From positions 48,383,330-48,447,329 of the forward strand of contig NC_133935.1 of NCBI RefSeq assembly GCF_031877795.1: DNA of 64,000 nt, given 5' to 3'. Each line of letters starts with the position of its first letter. Positions within the stretch are counted from its first letter, which is position 1. Origin of the DNA: Strix aluco (Eukaryota; Chordata; Aves; Strigiformes; Strigidae). A program made the translations under genes and the position numbers. The notes below the pieces were generated by a model. It ran no database searches. It was given only the letters and a program-made list of their open reading frames with translations, and was not told the origin of the DNA. Positions 1-43,846 of the stretch are shown here, piece after piece.

Positions 1-1246
1 AAAGGAAATCCATATACACTGCAGGGACATGAGTGGAATTCTTTTGCAGCATGTTAGTCAAAGCCACATCTAATTGCTTCAAACATGAGAAATAATTGCA
101 GTATAATTGTTAATGTTTCTGCTCTATGAATGCAAAATAAGTGCAGTTCAGAGGAAAAGAACACTTGGAGGAAGAGTATCAGGCAACGCTCAAGCCTGAG
201 CCTTATCTCACTGGAGAATGTGAGGTAAGATAGGGCCACCCTACTTCATCCTCATCCGTCCTTATGCCCGCCTTTCCTGTACACACTTACCTGTCATTCC
301 CTGAGGGCTTAATTTTGTTCATTTTGCACAATGGCAAGACCAGTAGAAGCTACAGAACTGAAGCTTTCTCTTAACTTCTAGCCAGCTTGATCAGAGCAAG
401 GCACATTCTCATCTTGCTTACTTTGATATACATTGCAAATAATTTAAGTTTATGGTGTTACTTTTAATTGACGCAGCTAAGCGATTAGAGCATGGTCCAA
501 TAAATAATATGCAGGCAGAGGGTGTGTTTGACCCACAGTCAGGTACATAATGTACCTGTTATGAAGCATAGGTATTAGGCCCTATTCTGACTTAATTTTC
601 TCTTACATAAACCCATAGTCTTGGAAAATGAGTTGTATTTCAACATAACAGGGATAAAATCAGATGAGGAAACTACATTAGTTAACAGATGCCCTCTGTG
701 CATGCATACACATGTACATACATGAACACACACAGAAATTCACTAATCAAATTGTTTCTTCTATGCCACCGTAAGTTTGAAGTGTCTCCCAACTTGACTG
801 AGATACGAACCAGTGCAAAATCAATGTCGCTCTGACCTTATAATTTGCATCCTTGTTTGTTTCAGCTAAATTGGTGTAGATCTGTTTTATGGTATAGATG
901 TTTTATGTCCCTGTCTAGCATGCACAGTTCAAGAGGAAACTCACTGACTTCACTGCATTTCCATTCATACTAAAATATATATCCTGACATAAGTTTAAAC
1001 CTAAGATTACAGCCATAATGCATTGCTGAAGTCTGCTGCTACAGCCCTTTACTGGAAGAGTAGCACAAATGCTAGATTTGTAAGAAGGGCTTCCCAGAGA
1101 CAGGTAAAGAATCTCCTCTTGATTATAAATACTTCGTTGCTGTCACATTTCAGCCTTACAGAACAGGTTCCTTACAGCAGCTTGAGATACGGCATGAGCA
1201 TTCACTACAAAATCCTGTTCTCGTTGTGATATTTGTGTACTTACAG
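1..1246 (+). other. PTPRB: PTPRB intron (3' part), no further exon seen
   Basis: This is the intron sequence before the first exon in the window. It is AT-rich and mostly single-copy. It contains no FN3-like frame flanked by splice sites and no repeat that I recognise. The acceptor is at 1241-1246. Confidence 0.8.
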
Positions 1247-32228
<30,982 letters not shown>

Positions 32229-32408
32229 GAATGTTACAGAAATCTGCTTTTGTGACCACATTTGTTAACTAGGGGTTTTGTTTGGGGTTTTTTTATGTAT
32301 GTACTTCATGCACTAGAAAGGTGCCAGACCTTTCTGTTGAGACTGTGTATAATTTATTGGTCTGGTGATTTTTTTAAAGATATATAATTTAAGTGTAATA
32401 GATATTAA

Positions 32409-32441
32409 TGTATATAATTGTATTTTGGCATTATGTAAATA
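32409..32441 (+). promoter_or_regulatory. Two Pumilio response elements in the PTPRB 3'UTR
   Basis: TGTATATA (32409-32416) and TGTAAATA (32434-32441) both match the PUF-protein consensus UGUANAUA. They are 17 nt apart, about 180 nt after the stop codon. They suggest control of mRNA stability or translation by PUM1/PUM2. AT-rich context makes chance hits possible. Confidence 0.5.
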
Positions 32442-35400
32442 TGTATTTTTTCTATATTGTTAATATTAAGCTTCAGATAATATTTTTTTCTTATCACAGT
32501 TTTTATGAACTGTTCTACATAAACTATTTTAAATTGTATGGCTAACAGGACTGCTGCGTTTAGGGCAGCATTGGCATGTAACACACAGGAAAAATCCTAT
32601 AAGGAGAACCTCATTTTTTTTTAACTAGTTCAGTGTTTGTGAGATGAAATAAGCTACTATTAAGCAAGGGAACAGTAGTCCTGTATAGGAATTACAATGC
32701 TACTTTACACTAAACTTACTGCTCTTGATCTGATGAAAATGGGTATAACCCATAACACAATGACATACCTTTTACAGAACTCATTAACAGCCAAGCAAAA
32801 CAGGGTCCACCTCACTAGAAGCAACTATTTCAGTCTAATGTGACATAGTAGAAAAATATCCAACAACGTATGCTGCCGTGAAGTCTTACCAGACCTTTCT
32901 CCCTCACACACTTTGAGGGGAGACAGGTCCCATTCTGATTTCTTTACACTGGTTTAAGAGAGCAGAATCATACCACAGCCCACGTCTGTGCATTTTCATG
33001 TGGGTATAATTACAATAAGAAAAGTGTTCAAGGAAATGCCTCAGACATTCATGTTAACAACCGTGTAAGGATGTGAAATCTGGCAACAACCATAGCTTAT
33101 TAAAAATAATGCTGTATTGTGACAGCTAAAAAAGTAGAGAGATTATAAACATATTGAAATATAGACATATAAAGGTATATATCCTACAGTTTACACAACT
33201 GGCTTCAGCCTTAAGCTGCTTGTAGCATAGATGCCTTGGCCCAAGTGTTGGTCTCCTTCGAATGCTACTCACTTTCACAAAGGGAAAGCATGGGTCCAGC
33301 ATGTCCTCCTCCACTTACGTGTTGCCTGATGTCACCTCCACAAGGGCAGGTGGAATAGAAAAAGGCTCATCAGTAAGCCAGGGGATGTAGGCTGGCCAGC
33401 CTCTGCTAATCATCAGATGACTCAAAGCATTTAGTGATTAGCAAGAAGCACAATCAAAGAGCATTCACCAGGTATCCTGCCCAGCCAAGCAGATTAGGCA
33501 CATCCTCTCTCCTCTGTGAAGAGACTTCTCATTCAAGGGACTGAAGACTCTGTTCAGCTATTCTTTGTCTTTATAAAATTCTCTTCAAACAAATAGAGAC
33601 AGTACACAGTTGTTCTTCAACATAAAAAGAAGGAAGGGCTTGATAGTTCTTTCACCCAGACTTTACCTAGAGAAAACTTAGACTGCTGCTGGACACAAGT
33701 GCCTAAATTTCACTTTTATTTTGGAGAGAAAAATACTTCTGAAGGCCTCCTGAGAACCAGCCAATATACCTAAGTGTCTAACTGAGGAACTGCTGTGGCC
33801 CTGGGCCAAGACTACTGTGATTTCACCATGACTCTCCTTGTGATAGGAACACCTGCCTGACGATGGCTGAAGAAATCTGCTAGGCAGCTCTGACGTAGTT
33901 TTCTTACATTGTTCCAAAGCAGAACCAGCAGGACTATGCACATCCATGTCACTCTGGTTTTCTTAGAAAGAAGGAATCAGCCTGATAGTCACTTTTCCTT
34001 CCTACTCCATCTGGAGTCTCATCCTTTCTTGACCAAATATCCTCGTGTGCCTCAGAATCTGCCCTTCATATCAGCTTTCACAGCTGCTCAGAACATGTAA
34101 GCTTGGTTAGCCTTTTAGGCATCTCTGTATGAGATGCCTCTTGTACATCCTCTTTGGCCCCACACAAACCTCAAGATTCACCACCCTTAGTGGGATCTGA
34201 AGAAGAAGGGAACTGGCATCATAGTGGGAGCCATTTTCACAGAGGAAACTCTAAGCAAAACCACAGAGAAATGTGCAATTTTTCTCCAGCCCCTTTTTTC
34301 TCTGTTTCCTTTGCTAGGTAGACTCTAGGTTAGCAAACAAGGACAAACAAGCATAGCAGCTTTAGATCGATCATTGACCCTGCTAATAGCAGCTGAACTT
34401 AGGGCATCATGAAAATTGCCATTGTGTTACGTGCGCTGCATTTAGTCCTTTCTTTTTGCAGTAGTAGCTGAGGAATGAAGATCACCATGTTAGTTACCAG
34501 CAGTACAATTACACTGTGAAGACATACCAAATGTACCCTGTAAATTATCTCACACTCTATAGCACTGTGTCATTTTTTATGCTGAGGGAGATGGAACTTG
34601 CTCAATAATATATGATCTGAAGGCAAAAGTCTGATTGTACACTACGTATGTGTGTTGTTCATCGTTTTCAGAAAGACACACATAGTTCTGCTCTTTGTTT
34701 TAACATTGTTTCTCAGCTCCCTCCTCCACACCTACAGAGTTCACAAATGTGCACCCAAAATGGTGATGTCGTAGCAGACGGCTATTTTCATCTTTTCTCT
34801 CAGCTAATTATGAACACAGTTCATAAACCTCTTCCTCCTCATCACTTAATAACATGACAGATGACCTTAAACACTGTCACAATGCTCTTGAGCAGCTTTA
34901 CATCTCTGCCTAGCTAGGTCACACCTGAGACTGTATATACACATTATTGCTCTGGTTCTGCTTTCTAGCCAATTCTGCTCACATGAAACCAGTGTAAATC
35001 CACTGAGAATAAGTAAAAAGTATCTATGTAGCATTTTAAGACACCTACTTATCAGTATAATTAATTACATTTACTGTGCCTCTAAGCTGAATAACAGGAC
35101 TGATGGGAAATTGTTAATGTAACAAGAATGGACTTGAAGGAGCCTGTGTACTGAACAGAGACAGCTCTTAAGGAAAAAGACACCCTCCACATAAGAGGAT
35201 GTTTCTCTTTTGAATGTCCACGAATGATGTTCAGAATTCCCTTCTTGATGTTTCCCAATAATAATGTTATAAAGCAAGGTTAGTCTTGTCGCTGATCCAT
35301 AAGCTAAGATTTGCACACTTGGAGCCCAGTCCTGTGAATCTCTGCATTGTCCACAAAGCTACCTGAGTACTTTCATGAAAGTCAACTGGAATGCTTGCCT

Positions 35401-35497
35401 GAAGAATACCATTCCACTTCTGAAGCACTTGCAGGGTTGGGCTTTTAGGTTAATTCAAATTTTTGTATTGAAAGTTATTTAATAATGAAAAAATTGT

Positions 35498-35503
35498 AAT
35501 AAA
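35498..35503 (+). promoter_or_regulatory. Candidate poly(A) signal AATAAA (proximal)
   Basis: Canonical hexamer about 3.3 kb after the PTPRB stop. An A-run follows at 35550. It may be used as a proximal polyadenylation site. Confidence 0.35.
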
Positions 35504-35549
35504 TGTTTTTAATCTGTGCAATACAATTACAAGATCCACTACCGATTGT

Positions 35550-35571
35550 AAAAAAAAAAAAAAAAAAAAAA
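35550..35571. repeat. Poly(A) run, 22 nt
   Basis: Uninterrupted run of 22 A followed by GAAAAAAGA. No retroposed gene precedes it, so it is treated as a simple repeat. It could cause internal priming of oligo-dT cDNA. Confidence 0.9.
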
Positions 35572-36129
35572 GAAAAAAGATTTTGCATAGCTGGAGTTGA
35601 TAAATGATATTTTTTGTTACTAATGGAACACAAAAGTGGGTGAGAGAAATAGGCATACTGTGAAGATGTCATGAAAGTGCAACTTTATACATTTTTCTCT
35701 GCTGCTATAGTTATTTATACAGCTTATATACGTGCCTGAAATTGCCAGAAAAATTATTTTATGCCATGATATACTATGAATTTCCTTTCGGTTGTAGAAC
35801 AGAGAAAAGAAAATGTGTGAGCTTTAAGTTTCTATTATGTATTGTATATGGTTATTTACGCTTTGACTTTGAAAGCAAGAAGTTAAATACTAGACAGATA
35901 GGACTACATGAGCACTTGGCCGTGCTCCTCAGCCTGGGAGTCAGTATGAGAACAGTAACCATCTAATCACTATATTAGCATCTCCTCCCAGGGCCACAGA
36001 TTGGAGAAATGCATCTGACATTCAGATATAAAGCCTACCGCAGCCACAGCTTCACTACCAAGGAGAGGCGTGGCAGGTGCTTACATTTATTCAGATTTCA
36101 TTCAGTACTTCAGACATGCAGTTTGTGTG

Positions 36130-36135
36130 AATAAA
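36130..36135 (+). promoter_or_regulatory. Candidate poly(A) signal AATAAA
   Basis: Canonical hexamer in GTGAATAAAATGC, about 3.9 kb after the PTPRB stop. Confidence 0.35.
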
Positions 36136-36915
36136 ATGCAATACAGAACGACCACCACTCCCCTGATGGCCCTACCACAGACATTCGGGCTCTGGAACTG
36201 TGAGCCCTGGGACCTATAGTCCCAGGAGGCTGCAACTTTGAACAGAAGCTGAGTGTGCACCCCAGTACTCAGGCAGTTTGCTGTGTAACTCCATGCCCTC
36301 GACCATCCCTCTCAGGCTGACAAAGTCAAACTCTTGACCTGTTGGTTAGCACCACTATGGCCAAAGCAAACTGGTCTGTTATCAGTGACCTTGCAGATCA
36401 ACAGCTAGTTCAGACCAGGATTTAGTTGTTAAGGCTGGCAGGAAATACTGGAGACTAGGGACTAGCTAAATTTAGCAAATGCTGTGGAATTTGGGCACAT
36501 ACAGTGTCAATGATGCTGGCAGATTGATATGCATGATGGTTTGGTTGTTTCTTGGTTTATTTGAAAGCTAAAAAAATACTGTAAGTAACGTCAAGTAGCT
36601 AAATATATATTGCTCTACATCAGGGCAGTATGTTATAGTGAAAAAAACCCACAATTTTGAAATGTGGCTAGCCATAAATTCTTTGCCAGGGCCTGGAGTA
36701 TAGCATCTGAAAAACATCTTCAGCACATATTCCATTCTCATATGCTATATAATTACTTAAATTTGTGTTCCTAACAAACACTGGGTGAACACAGAATTGT
36801 GCTACTATTGTCAATTTAATTTATGCATTCATTAAGTATATTTTTGTATTTTTAGCTACAGTCAACAAATCAAATATATTGAACATATTTTACACATTTT
36901 TATAAATAGTTCATG

Positions 36916-36921
36916 AATAAA
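36916..36921 (+). promoter_or_regulatory. Candidate distal poly(A) signal AATAAA
   Basis: Canonical hexamer in CATGAATAAACCG followed by a T-rich then A-rich stretch. Taken as the likely distal end of PTPRB. Confidence 0.4.
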
Positions 36922-36945
36922 CCGTTCATTTTAAAAAAAAATCAC

Positions 36946-39900
36946 ATCCTCGTCTTCTGTTTGACTGCCTTTGCATTATGGATTTTACTGTCCTGCAGCT
37001 TGGAGAAAAGGTCATAAGTGAGTTTGATTTCAAGTGAGACAGTCTTCAGAGAACATTAAATTCATCAGCAGCCTCAGCGTGTTGGGGGAAAGGGAGCTCT
37101 GCTGTTGCCCTCTGGCTGGATTAGTGCCCATGTGGAAAGACACCATTGTTCCCTTCACCTCCCCAGTTCTCTGCCCTCCGCCTTTAATAAACCAAATACT
37201 GTCCGAGTTATGCAATGGGTATTTGAAACAACAGTGCATCTTGAACTTGACTGCCTGTTGTTTTAGAGACATTTCACCAGGCAGCTGTACCAATTAACAC
37301 CGCACTGGAGTTCCATCACTGCCTACCACCCGAGGATCTGAACCATCCTTTTTAACAAATATATTTTTTCCCCTCCCGCTCTCCACAATGCTTAAAAACC
37401 ATTAGCATTCTTGTGGGTTCAGGGTGCTTGGCAGTAACATGCTTATTGCTAACGCATTTATTCCTTATTTGTCATCAGAAGTGTTTAGGACAAGTTAATT
37501 CTGTTTATTTAAAAGGAAGAATGATTTATTAGCTTCTGTTTTGTACTGAGAGCTATTTGCTGAGGGCATGTGTACCGAAGACTGAGGGACTTGTTAGATT
37601 TTCTCTTTGTGATATAAAAGCTTACCTGTGAGTGGTACTCTGTCCTGAAGCCAATGTAGACACAAAAGAACAGTAATAAAGGTAAAATAATGTAGAGTTA
37701 ATATCTCCACACAGGGGAAACATGGCCAGCATTGCAGACAAGAAAAAATACAAATGATTTTACAAGGTACAACAAGGAAAGTGAAACACAGAGGGTCTCT
37801 TCTAGTCTGGCAAGAACACAGCGGTTGGTTCCTGTTAAAATATTGCCAGAATCAAGTTTTAACTCTGGACCTGATTTTTACCTGGGCTTCATACCTGTGA
37901 CCATGCATGGCTGGCCGCCTGATTGCCAGGAGGGAGGTGGCACTGATGCCACGGTCACCACTGCTGTGGCTGGGCTGTATTGGTCGCTCAGCCGCCAATG
38001 GCCACCCCTTTGAATTGATCTGCTGATTTTCATCCCACTGTGGGTGCTGTCTCTGCTTGCTGGGCATGCAGCCATGCTGGGGGTGCACATCCAGGAGGAT
38101 GCAGGGCAGAGCAGGACCCAGCAACGTTGGCAGGTGAGGGTCTTCAGGCACAAGCAGCCCCAGGGTCTTCATCAGCACGTGTATCTCCACAACCAGATGT
38201 GTGTGCCTCACACTTTTTGAGGTCTGGCTCCTGCAGGTATCTGACGTCTTCTTTATACCCAAGTTAGATGCTAACTGTCATTTGCATCATATAAAACCTC
38301 TCCACAACAAGCAGCTTTGCTTGGGACGAGAGATAGTCCCTGGTCCCAGAGGCTTGGAATAGTCAGCAGCATGGAGCAGGCATGGAGGCACCAAGGTCAA
38401 AGAGGGCAAAGCTTTTTGCAGACCTCAAAGTCTTTAAGTCTCCAGGCAAAATTTTACCTTAACAACTACAGCTTTGCTGTTGCAGAGGTCCTGGGGCCCC
38501 CAAAAGAGGCTCAAGTCCCCCTGAGGGCTGTCACTGACCAGGCAGTACCCCCACCAACCAGCATGGGGAGGGTCCATGCCGAGTCCAGCTGCAGGCTGCC
38601 CTCCCCACCCCTTCTGACCCAAATTCCCAGCTGGAAAGGATGGTGGAAGCATGTCCTGGCCCCCAGAGTTGCTCCAGATGACTACACACAGCTTCAGGCG
38701 TCAAAGAATGAGGAAATTATGAGGAAGTCCAGGTGGGGCTCAGCACCACCATGGTTCCTCCCTCCATGCTGAGGCCTTTCATCCCTGCACTACGGGGCCA
38801 TGGCACATGGGTGTGACCACACAGTGGGGACTCGCCAGCTCTGCCAGCCGGCACTGCCATGTGGCCACTGCCTCCCCTCCCACTGGGGCATCCCGGCTGG
38901 CCGAGCTCGCTGTTCCACTGTGTGCCTCCATTCCCAGGCTCAAGGGCCAAGAGCGTGAGAGCATGGCCAAGAGCCAGGCTGAGGGGGTGACAGCCATGGC
39001 CTTGTGCAGCAGCTGCGCCGAATGCTGGGCACTGAGCATCGCTGGCAAGTGCTGCTGTGGCTGGGCCAGACATTTTCATACACGGCCTTCCCCATGCTCG
39101 TGCCAAAATCCCTGCCAAGTTACACTCCGTGTCCTTGCTTGTCTTTGGTGTTCAAGCACCCAGGCCTGTTTATGTGCCAAATCAATAGCAGAGAGCAGCT
39201 GGAGCAACTATTTCTTACCAAGGGTGAAGGCAGAGTTTTCCTGCAATTTGAGTCCTCTCAGGACAAGAAGGGGCCCGAAAACAGGTATTTCTGCCCCCAT
39301 AAATCTTCACCTGTAGCTCAAGGAGAGCCACTGTCTTCTCTAAAAGACAGCACAGGCATAAAAGGGCGAGATGAGTAAGCCCCTCTTGGGGGGATGTGTC
39401 TCACGTGCCATCTCTAATGGATACTTTTTCTACCTACCTGTCTCAGCTGGGCTGGTTTGCACCAGGCCTTAAAACTAGACATGTTTTGCAGAGTGATGCC
39501 CAAGTGCAACCTTCTGCTCAGGTCCAGAACTTGGACAGAAGAAAGCTGATGGTTGGGCTAATATAACACCTCCATAAAAATCCTTTGGTGAGTTATCAGA
39601 AGCATAAATTTTTCTTTGGTTGGACCTGACCTTCTTGTGGAGAACAACATACATTCAGTACATCCTTGTCTCCACTTCTAGAGGAGCTGTGGCATTTCCA
39701 TCAGCTCAGAAACGATCACTTTCTCCCTTGGATGTGGGAGCCAGGCACCTAAATACCATTGATTTACATGTGCCATATACTGACAGCACTCGAGAGGCAC
39801 TGACCAAGCCACTGCCTAACCCTGGCTCCTTCCATCTCCTCAAACCTGTTGTGGCAGTCAGCTCTGGCTTCTGAGGTCTGAAGTACATTCTGGAGAAGCT

Positions 39901-41940
39901 CATTGACTGTGGAGAAAGAGCAAACACCAGGAGTGTTCCCATCCAATCACACACAAACATTTCTAGCCTAGTGATGTCTGTCTGGGGTAATCATCACAGA
40001 CTGCCCTTAAGACCCCAGGCTGCCAAAAGGCATTGGAAGAACCATAGCCCAGAAGTGTCTGTCTCTCATCAAAGACACAGAAAGTAGTTACATTGACAAA
40101 GCAGTCATCAAAGTAGACATCTACAGTGCCATTTGAGGATGGACTAGGAGTTGAGCAACTTCACCCTGTCCAGTGGAGGTGGTCCTGGGGCCTCCTCAGG
40201 GGCTTCAGACTCTTGCAGCTCTCCAGGAGATGCTCCACATTTTCAGAATAAAGCTCTGAATTTAAGTGATGCCCTTTGGAGTCACACTCGGAGGTCTGTC
40301 ATTTGCATCATGTCTGTCAGAAGCCTAGTTCTCACACCAGTTCAGCTTCTTCCCCAGGACTGCAACTGGTGAACACGAGAGATCTGCAGCTGAAGTGTCT
40401 CCACTAACCATCAGAGTAGCAAAGTGTTGGGGAAAACCAGAGGCCTCTTCAGAGAGGAAAGCAACCATGTTGGGTGGCTCCACACGTCACTAGCACTAGA
40501 TCCCTGCATCAGTCTGCAAGCATGAAGGAATCTGCAGGGAATACGTGCTCCTTTAGAATTCTCCCGGTCCTTGGCATAGACACACACATATATGTCAATA
40601 GGGATGGGGATATATTTCAAATCCATTTGTTCGCATTGCCATATGATGCAAAGTTATGAAAATAAATTTCACTCTGCAAACTTAATATTAGAAGTTTTTA
40701 AAATTATCTGTTCCCACTATAATCATAAGGTTTCTCCCACTCCTATTGGATACATGGGACAAACGCATTTGTTTTTTACCCAGACCAAGATTGAGGCTGT
40801 AGCACAGCCAGCACAGAAAGAAGGCCTTTCAATTCTGTCTTACATCCCACAGAGAGTAAAGAATCTCAAAATTTAAAAAAAGAGACTAGTGGCATTATGG
40901 ATAAGAAAGCCCAAGCTTCCTGGAAAATCAAACACGGACTAAATAGATGGCATGTAGTAAAGCTACCCGAATAGATTTGGTATGAGCTGAGCTACACTGT
41001 AAAAACACAGAGTAAAAATAATTGGATGCAGAAAGCAAAGTGAAGGTGGTCAGAATGACCCATGCAGCTTGGCTAGGGAAGAAAATGTTATGCAAATAAA
41101 GGACAGCTACAGAAAGGTCCATGTGTTAATTGGGGGCATTTCTCCTGTCTGTCAGTGACTAAAGTAGCAGTAATGAAACCACTAGGAAAAAAAGACAGAT
41201 ACTTGCAAAGGCAATAAAGAGGTATATAATGTCCAAATTATCAAACAGATCAGAAAAGATATGCTCAAGACACCACGTATGATAAATGCCAGCATCCTGT
41301 TATCACTGGATCTAAAAGACATCTGGAACCAAATTATCTGTGAGAATCCACCTTTGAGAGAATGAACTATCAGACAACTGGAATTAATTAATGCCCTACA
41401 GATCTGTGCTAGAAAGGTTGGAGAGCACTAAAAATACCCAAGGAGCCTGTTTCTTTACACATCATGCCAATTCGATCTGGTCAGGCTGTGACAAACTTTC
41501 TGTAAACATTCTGGTGAACAAGCAACTCCCCCAGCCCCCTCCAGCAGCTCCCAGGGTGGCTGAAAATTTGCCTCTAAGATGCCTTAAATTTCAATGGCAA
41601 AAATGGAAGAGGAAAAAAGCAAAAGAAAGAGCTGTTGTCAGGTATGTTGTGGTTGATGAACCAGGACAGGTAGGAAAATTTCAGATCCTTGACTTGGTAA
41701 TGTTCTTCAGCATGGATTTCTGTTTGCTTTGGCGGGATTAGACCTAAACATCTTGTACTGAGCCCATTAGAGGAAAAAGAGAAAAGACAGAAAATATGGT
41801 GGGTGAACTTCTACTGCTCTTGTCTAGGGAAGATGCAGCCATCTCAGTGGGGAAAAATGCACATACATCCATGCTGGGATGGGAAGGCAGCTAGGAAGAA
41901 GAATAAAGACACCAAAGACCTCCACCAACCTTGTGGTGAC
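36946..41940. other. Intergenic DNA, no gene recognised
   Basis: The first kilobase is AT-rich. From about 38.0 to 39.3 kb the sequence is GC-rich with many overlapping frames on both strands; none has a domain, splice sites or homology that I recognise. An imperfect inverted repeat sits at 38818-38924. The remainder is single-copy. Confidence 0.7.
38818..38924. repeat. Imperfect inverted repeat (quasi-palindrome)
   Basis: The left arm starts CACACAGTGG at 38818 and the right arm ends with its complement CCACTGTGTG at 38924. Within the arms AGCTC.GCCAGCCGG pairs as well. About 40-nt arms match at roughly four fifths of positions, with a loop of about 27 nt. This explains why similar peptides appear on both strands. 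Confidence 0.8.
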
Positions 41941-42012
41941 ATTTTATTTTATTTTACTTTATTTTACTTTATTTTACTTTAGTTTACTTTAGTTTAGTTT
42001 AGTTCAGTTTAT
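41941..42012. repeat. Decayed (TTTTA/TTTAC)n microsatellite
   Basis: A run of TTTTATTTTAC and TTTAGTTTAG units drifting from TTTTA to TTTAG over about 70 nt. Confidence 0.85.
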
Positions 42013-43247
42013 TATTTCCCTTCTCTGTCCCATATGTCATCAGAGACCAGATGAAAGAAAAGCCTGTGAAGGATCATACAGTGCAATCGCGGGAGCTGGA
42101 CCCTGTCATGCTCTGAGCAGGGGGGCTGAGCTGCTGAGATCATGCGGTGCAGGCGGGAGCACACACACTTCTCCCAGGAGCTCCTTGCAGCGAGGCAGGA
42201 CCCACTCCTCCTTCCTCACTCAGCCTACCGGGGAAAACCACACTTGAATCCTCTGTGTGAGCTGCTGCTGTCCCCGAGGAAATGGCTCTCGCCCGCCTCC
42301 TCCTTTCTGGCCCCTGCGTCACCCGCTCGTTCCCACATCCCTCTGCTTATTGCCACTCGGCTCAACAGACTGGGGAAGTGCTCTGTGTTAAAATTACCTT
42401 GTCATCGACAAAAACAAATGGTTATTTTTAATGTCCCCAGTCTGTTGCAGGAGTCTGAGGTTCTCACGCATATGCGGGCTGGCAGGGCATGGGTTGTCAG
42501 ACATTGCTCTTTTTGCTTCTTGGACCTTTCCACACTCCCTTAGCCCGCCCGCTCTGGCAGAGCTCCTGCCCCTCTCAAGTCCCACCAGGCTTCCCCCAGA
42601 AAACAAGATTCAAACCCAGCTCGGTCCCCAGCCTGCCACCTGCATCTATGAAGAACAGGAATGGTGGATTTGAAAAGAAGTGGGGTTCTAACCCTGGCTT
42701 TCCCATAGGTGCAAGAATGACTGATGTCTGGGAAGCATCCTCAAAGAAAAGGGGACCAGAGAAAGGAAAGAAAAGCACTGGACAGCAGGAGGAGGATGTA
42801 TATTGGTTCATGCCCTGTGTTATGCCAAGCGCATGAATGCCCAGCATGGTAGGACTTTCTTCCCTGCATGGACCTCCTCCAGGGAGATGGGGAAGCTGAG
42901 GGTCTTGTTAGTGTGACCAGGTCCCCTTTGCTCCTGAAATGGCACTTTATGTCCTCAAGTACCTGCACGCTGAAAGGGAAAATTGGATGCAAAGACTTCA
43001 CAAACAAATTTCCCTTACCTGCATCTCCATATCCTCCCCTCTCTAGTTCTTATCTTGGTAATTAAATTATGCAGCTGAGGAAAGTGATTTGGAAAACAGA
43101 TGGCATGCAAGATGCTATACAAAACAATGGTGCATTTTAAACCTTACAGCAGAGACACAGACAGATTTGGGTGGTATATGGGTCTTGAAGTAATTGAACT
43201 TCAAAGGCTGCTTGTGCAATGGCCTTTAACCAGAAGAAATTAATGTC
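42013..43247. other. Intergenic DNA, no gene recognised
   Basis: Moderately GC-rich at 42080-42620. Overlapping frames of up to 133 codons occur on both strands without domains. Nothing is supported as a gene. Confidence 0.7.
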
Positions 43248-43846
43248 TGTCGTGGTTTAGGACCAGCCGGCAACTAAGCACCACCCACCCAGCCACTCAC
43301 TCACTTCCCCCTGGTGGGATGGGGAAGAGGATCGGAAGGGTAAAAGTGAGAAAACTCGTGGGTTGAGATAAATACAGTTTAATAGGTAAAGCAAAAGCCA
43401 TGCGTGCAAGCAAAGCAAAACAAGGAATTCATTCACAGCTTTCAGTCGGCAGGCAGGTGTTCAGCCATCTCCAGGAAAGCAGAGCTCCATCATGCGTAAC
43501 AGTTACTTGGGAAGACAAACACCATCACTCTGAATGTCCCCCACTTCCTTCTTCTTCCCTCAGCTTTATATGCTGAGCATGATGCCATATGGTCTGGGAT
43601 ATCCCTCTGGTCAGTTGGGGTCAGCTGTCCCTGCTGTGTCCCCTCCCAACTCCTTGTGCACCCCCAGCCTGCTCACTGGTGGGGTGGGGTGAGAGGCAGA
43701 AAAGGCCTTGACTCTGTGTGAGCACTGCTCAGCAATACTGAAAACATGTTTGCATTATCCACACTGTTTCCAGCACAAATCCAGAACATAGGCCCATACT
43801 ATCTACTATGAAGAAAATTAACTTTACCCCAGCCAAAACTAGCACA
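43248..43846 (-). mobile_element. Solitary LTR of an avian endogenous retrovirus
   Basis: A 599-nt unit with TG...CA ends, starting TGTCGTGGTTTAG and ending AAAACTAGCACA on the + strand. I recognise it as a widespread neoavian ERV LTR family. Its sense orientation is the minus strand: a TATA box (TTTATA on +, 43565-43570) precedes an ATTAAA poly(A) hexamer (TTTAAT on +, 43378-43383). No internal retroviral genes adjoin it, so it is a recombined solo LTR. The flanks ATGTC and ATGGC look like a 5-bp target duplication with one change. Family name and class are not certain. Confidence 0.88.

Larger units (their letters stand above)
32229..36945 (+). other. PTPRB: PTPRB 3' untranslated region (extent inferred)
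   Basis: Very AT-rich for its first 350 nt. AATAAA hexamers lie at 35498, 36130 and 36916, so the mature 3'UTR could be 3.3 to 4.7 kb long, in line with the long UTR of mammalian PTPRB mRNAs. The last hexamer is taken as the distal end. No open frame in it looks coding. RNA data would be needed to fix the end. Confidence 0.55.

Noticed and set aside
35550..35580. Long A-run suggesting a retroposed pseudogene tail
   Set aside because: The preceding sequence shows no gene-like or SINE-like body and no target duplication was seen, so it is called a simple repeat.
38317..39378. Cluster of frames of 124-169 codons on the + strand and 133 on the - strand
   Set aside because: GC-rich composition and the inverted repeat at 38818-38924 produce mirrored frames. 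No domain, splice structure or start context supports a gene.
42142..42836. Overlapping + strand frames of 115-133 codons
   Set aside because: No recognisable protein, no conservation evidence and equally long frames on the opposite strand.
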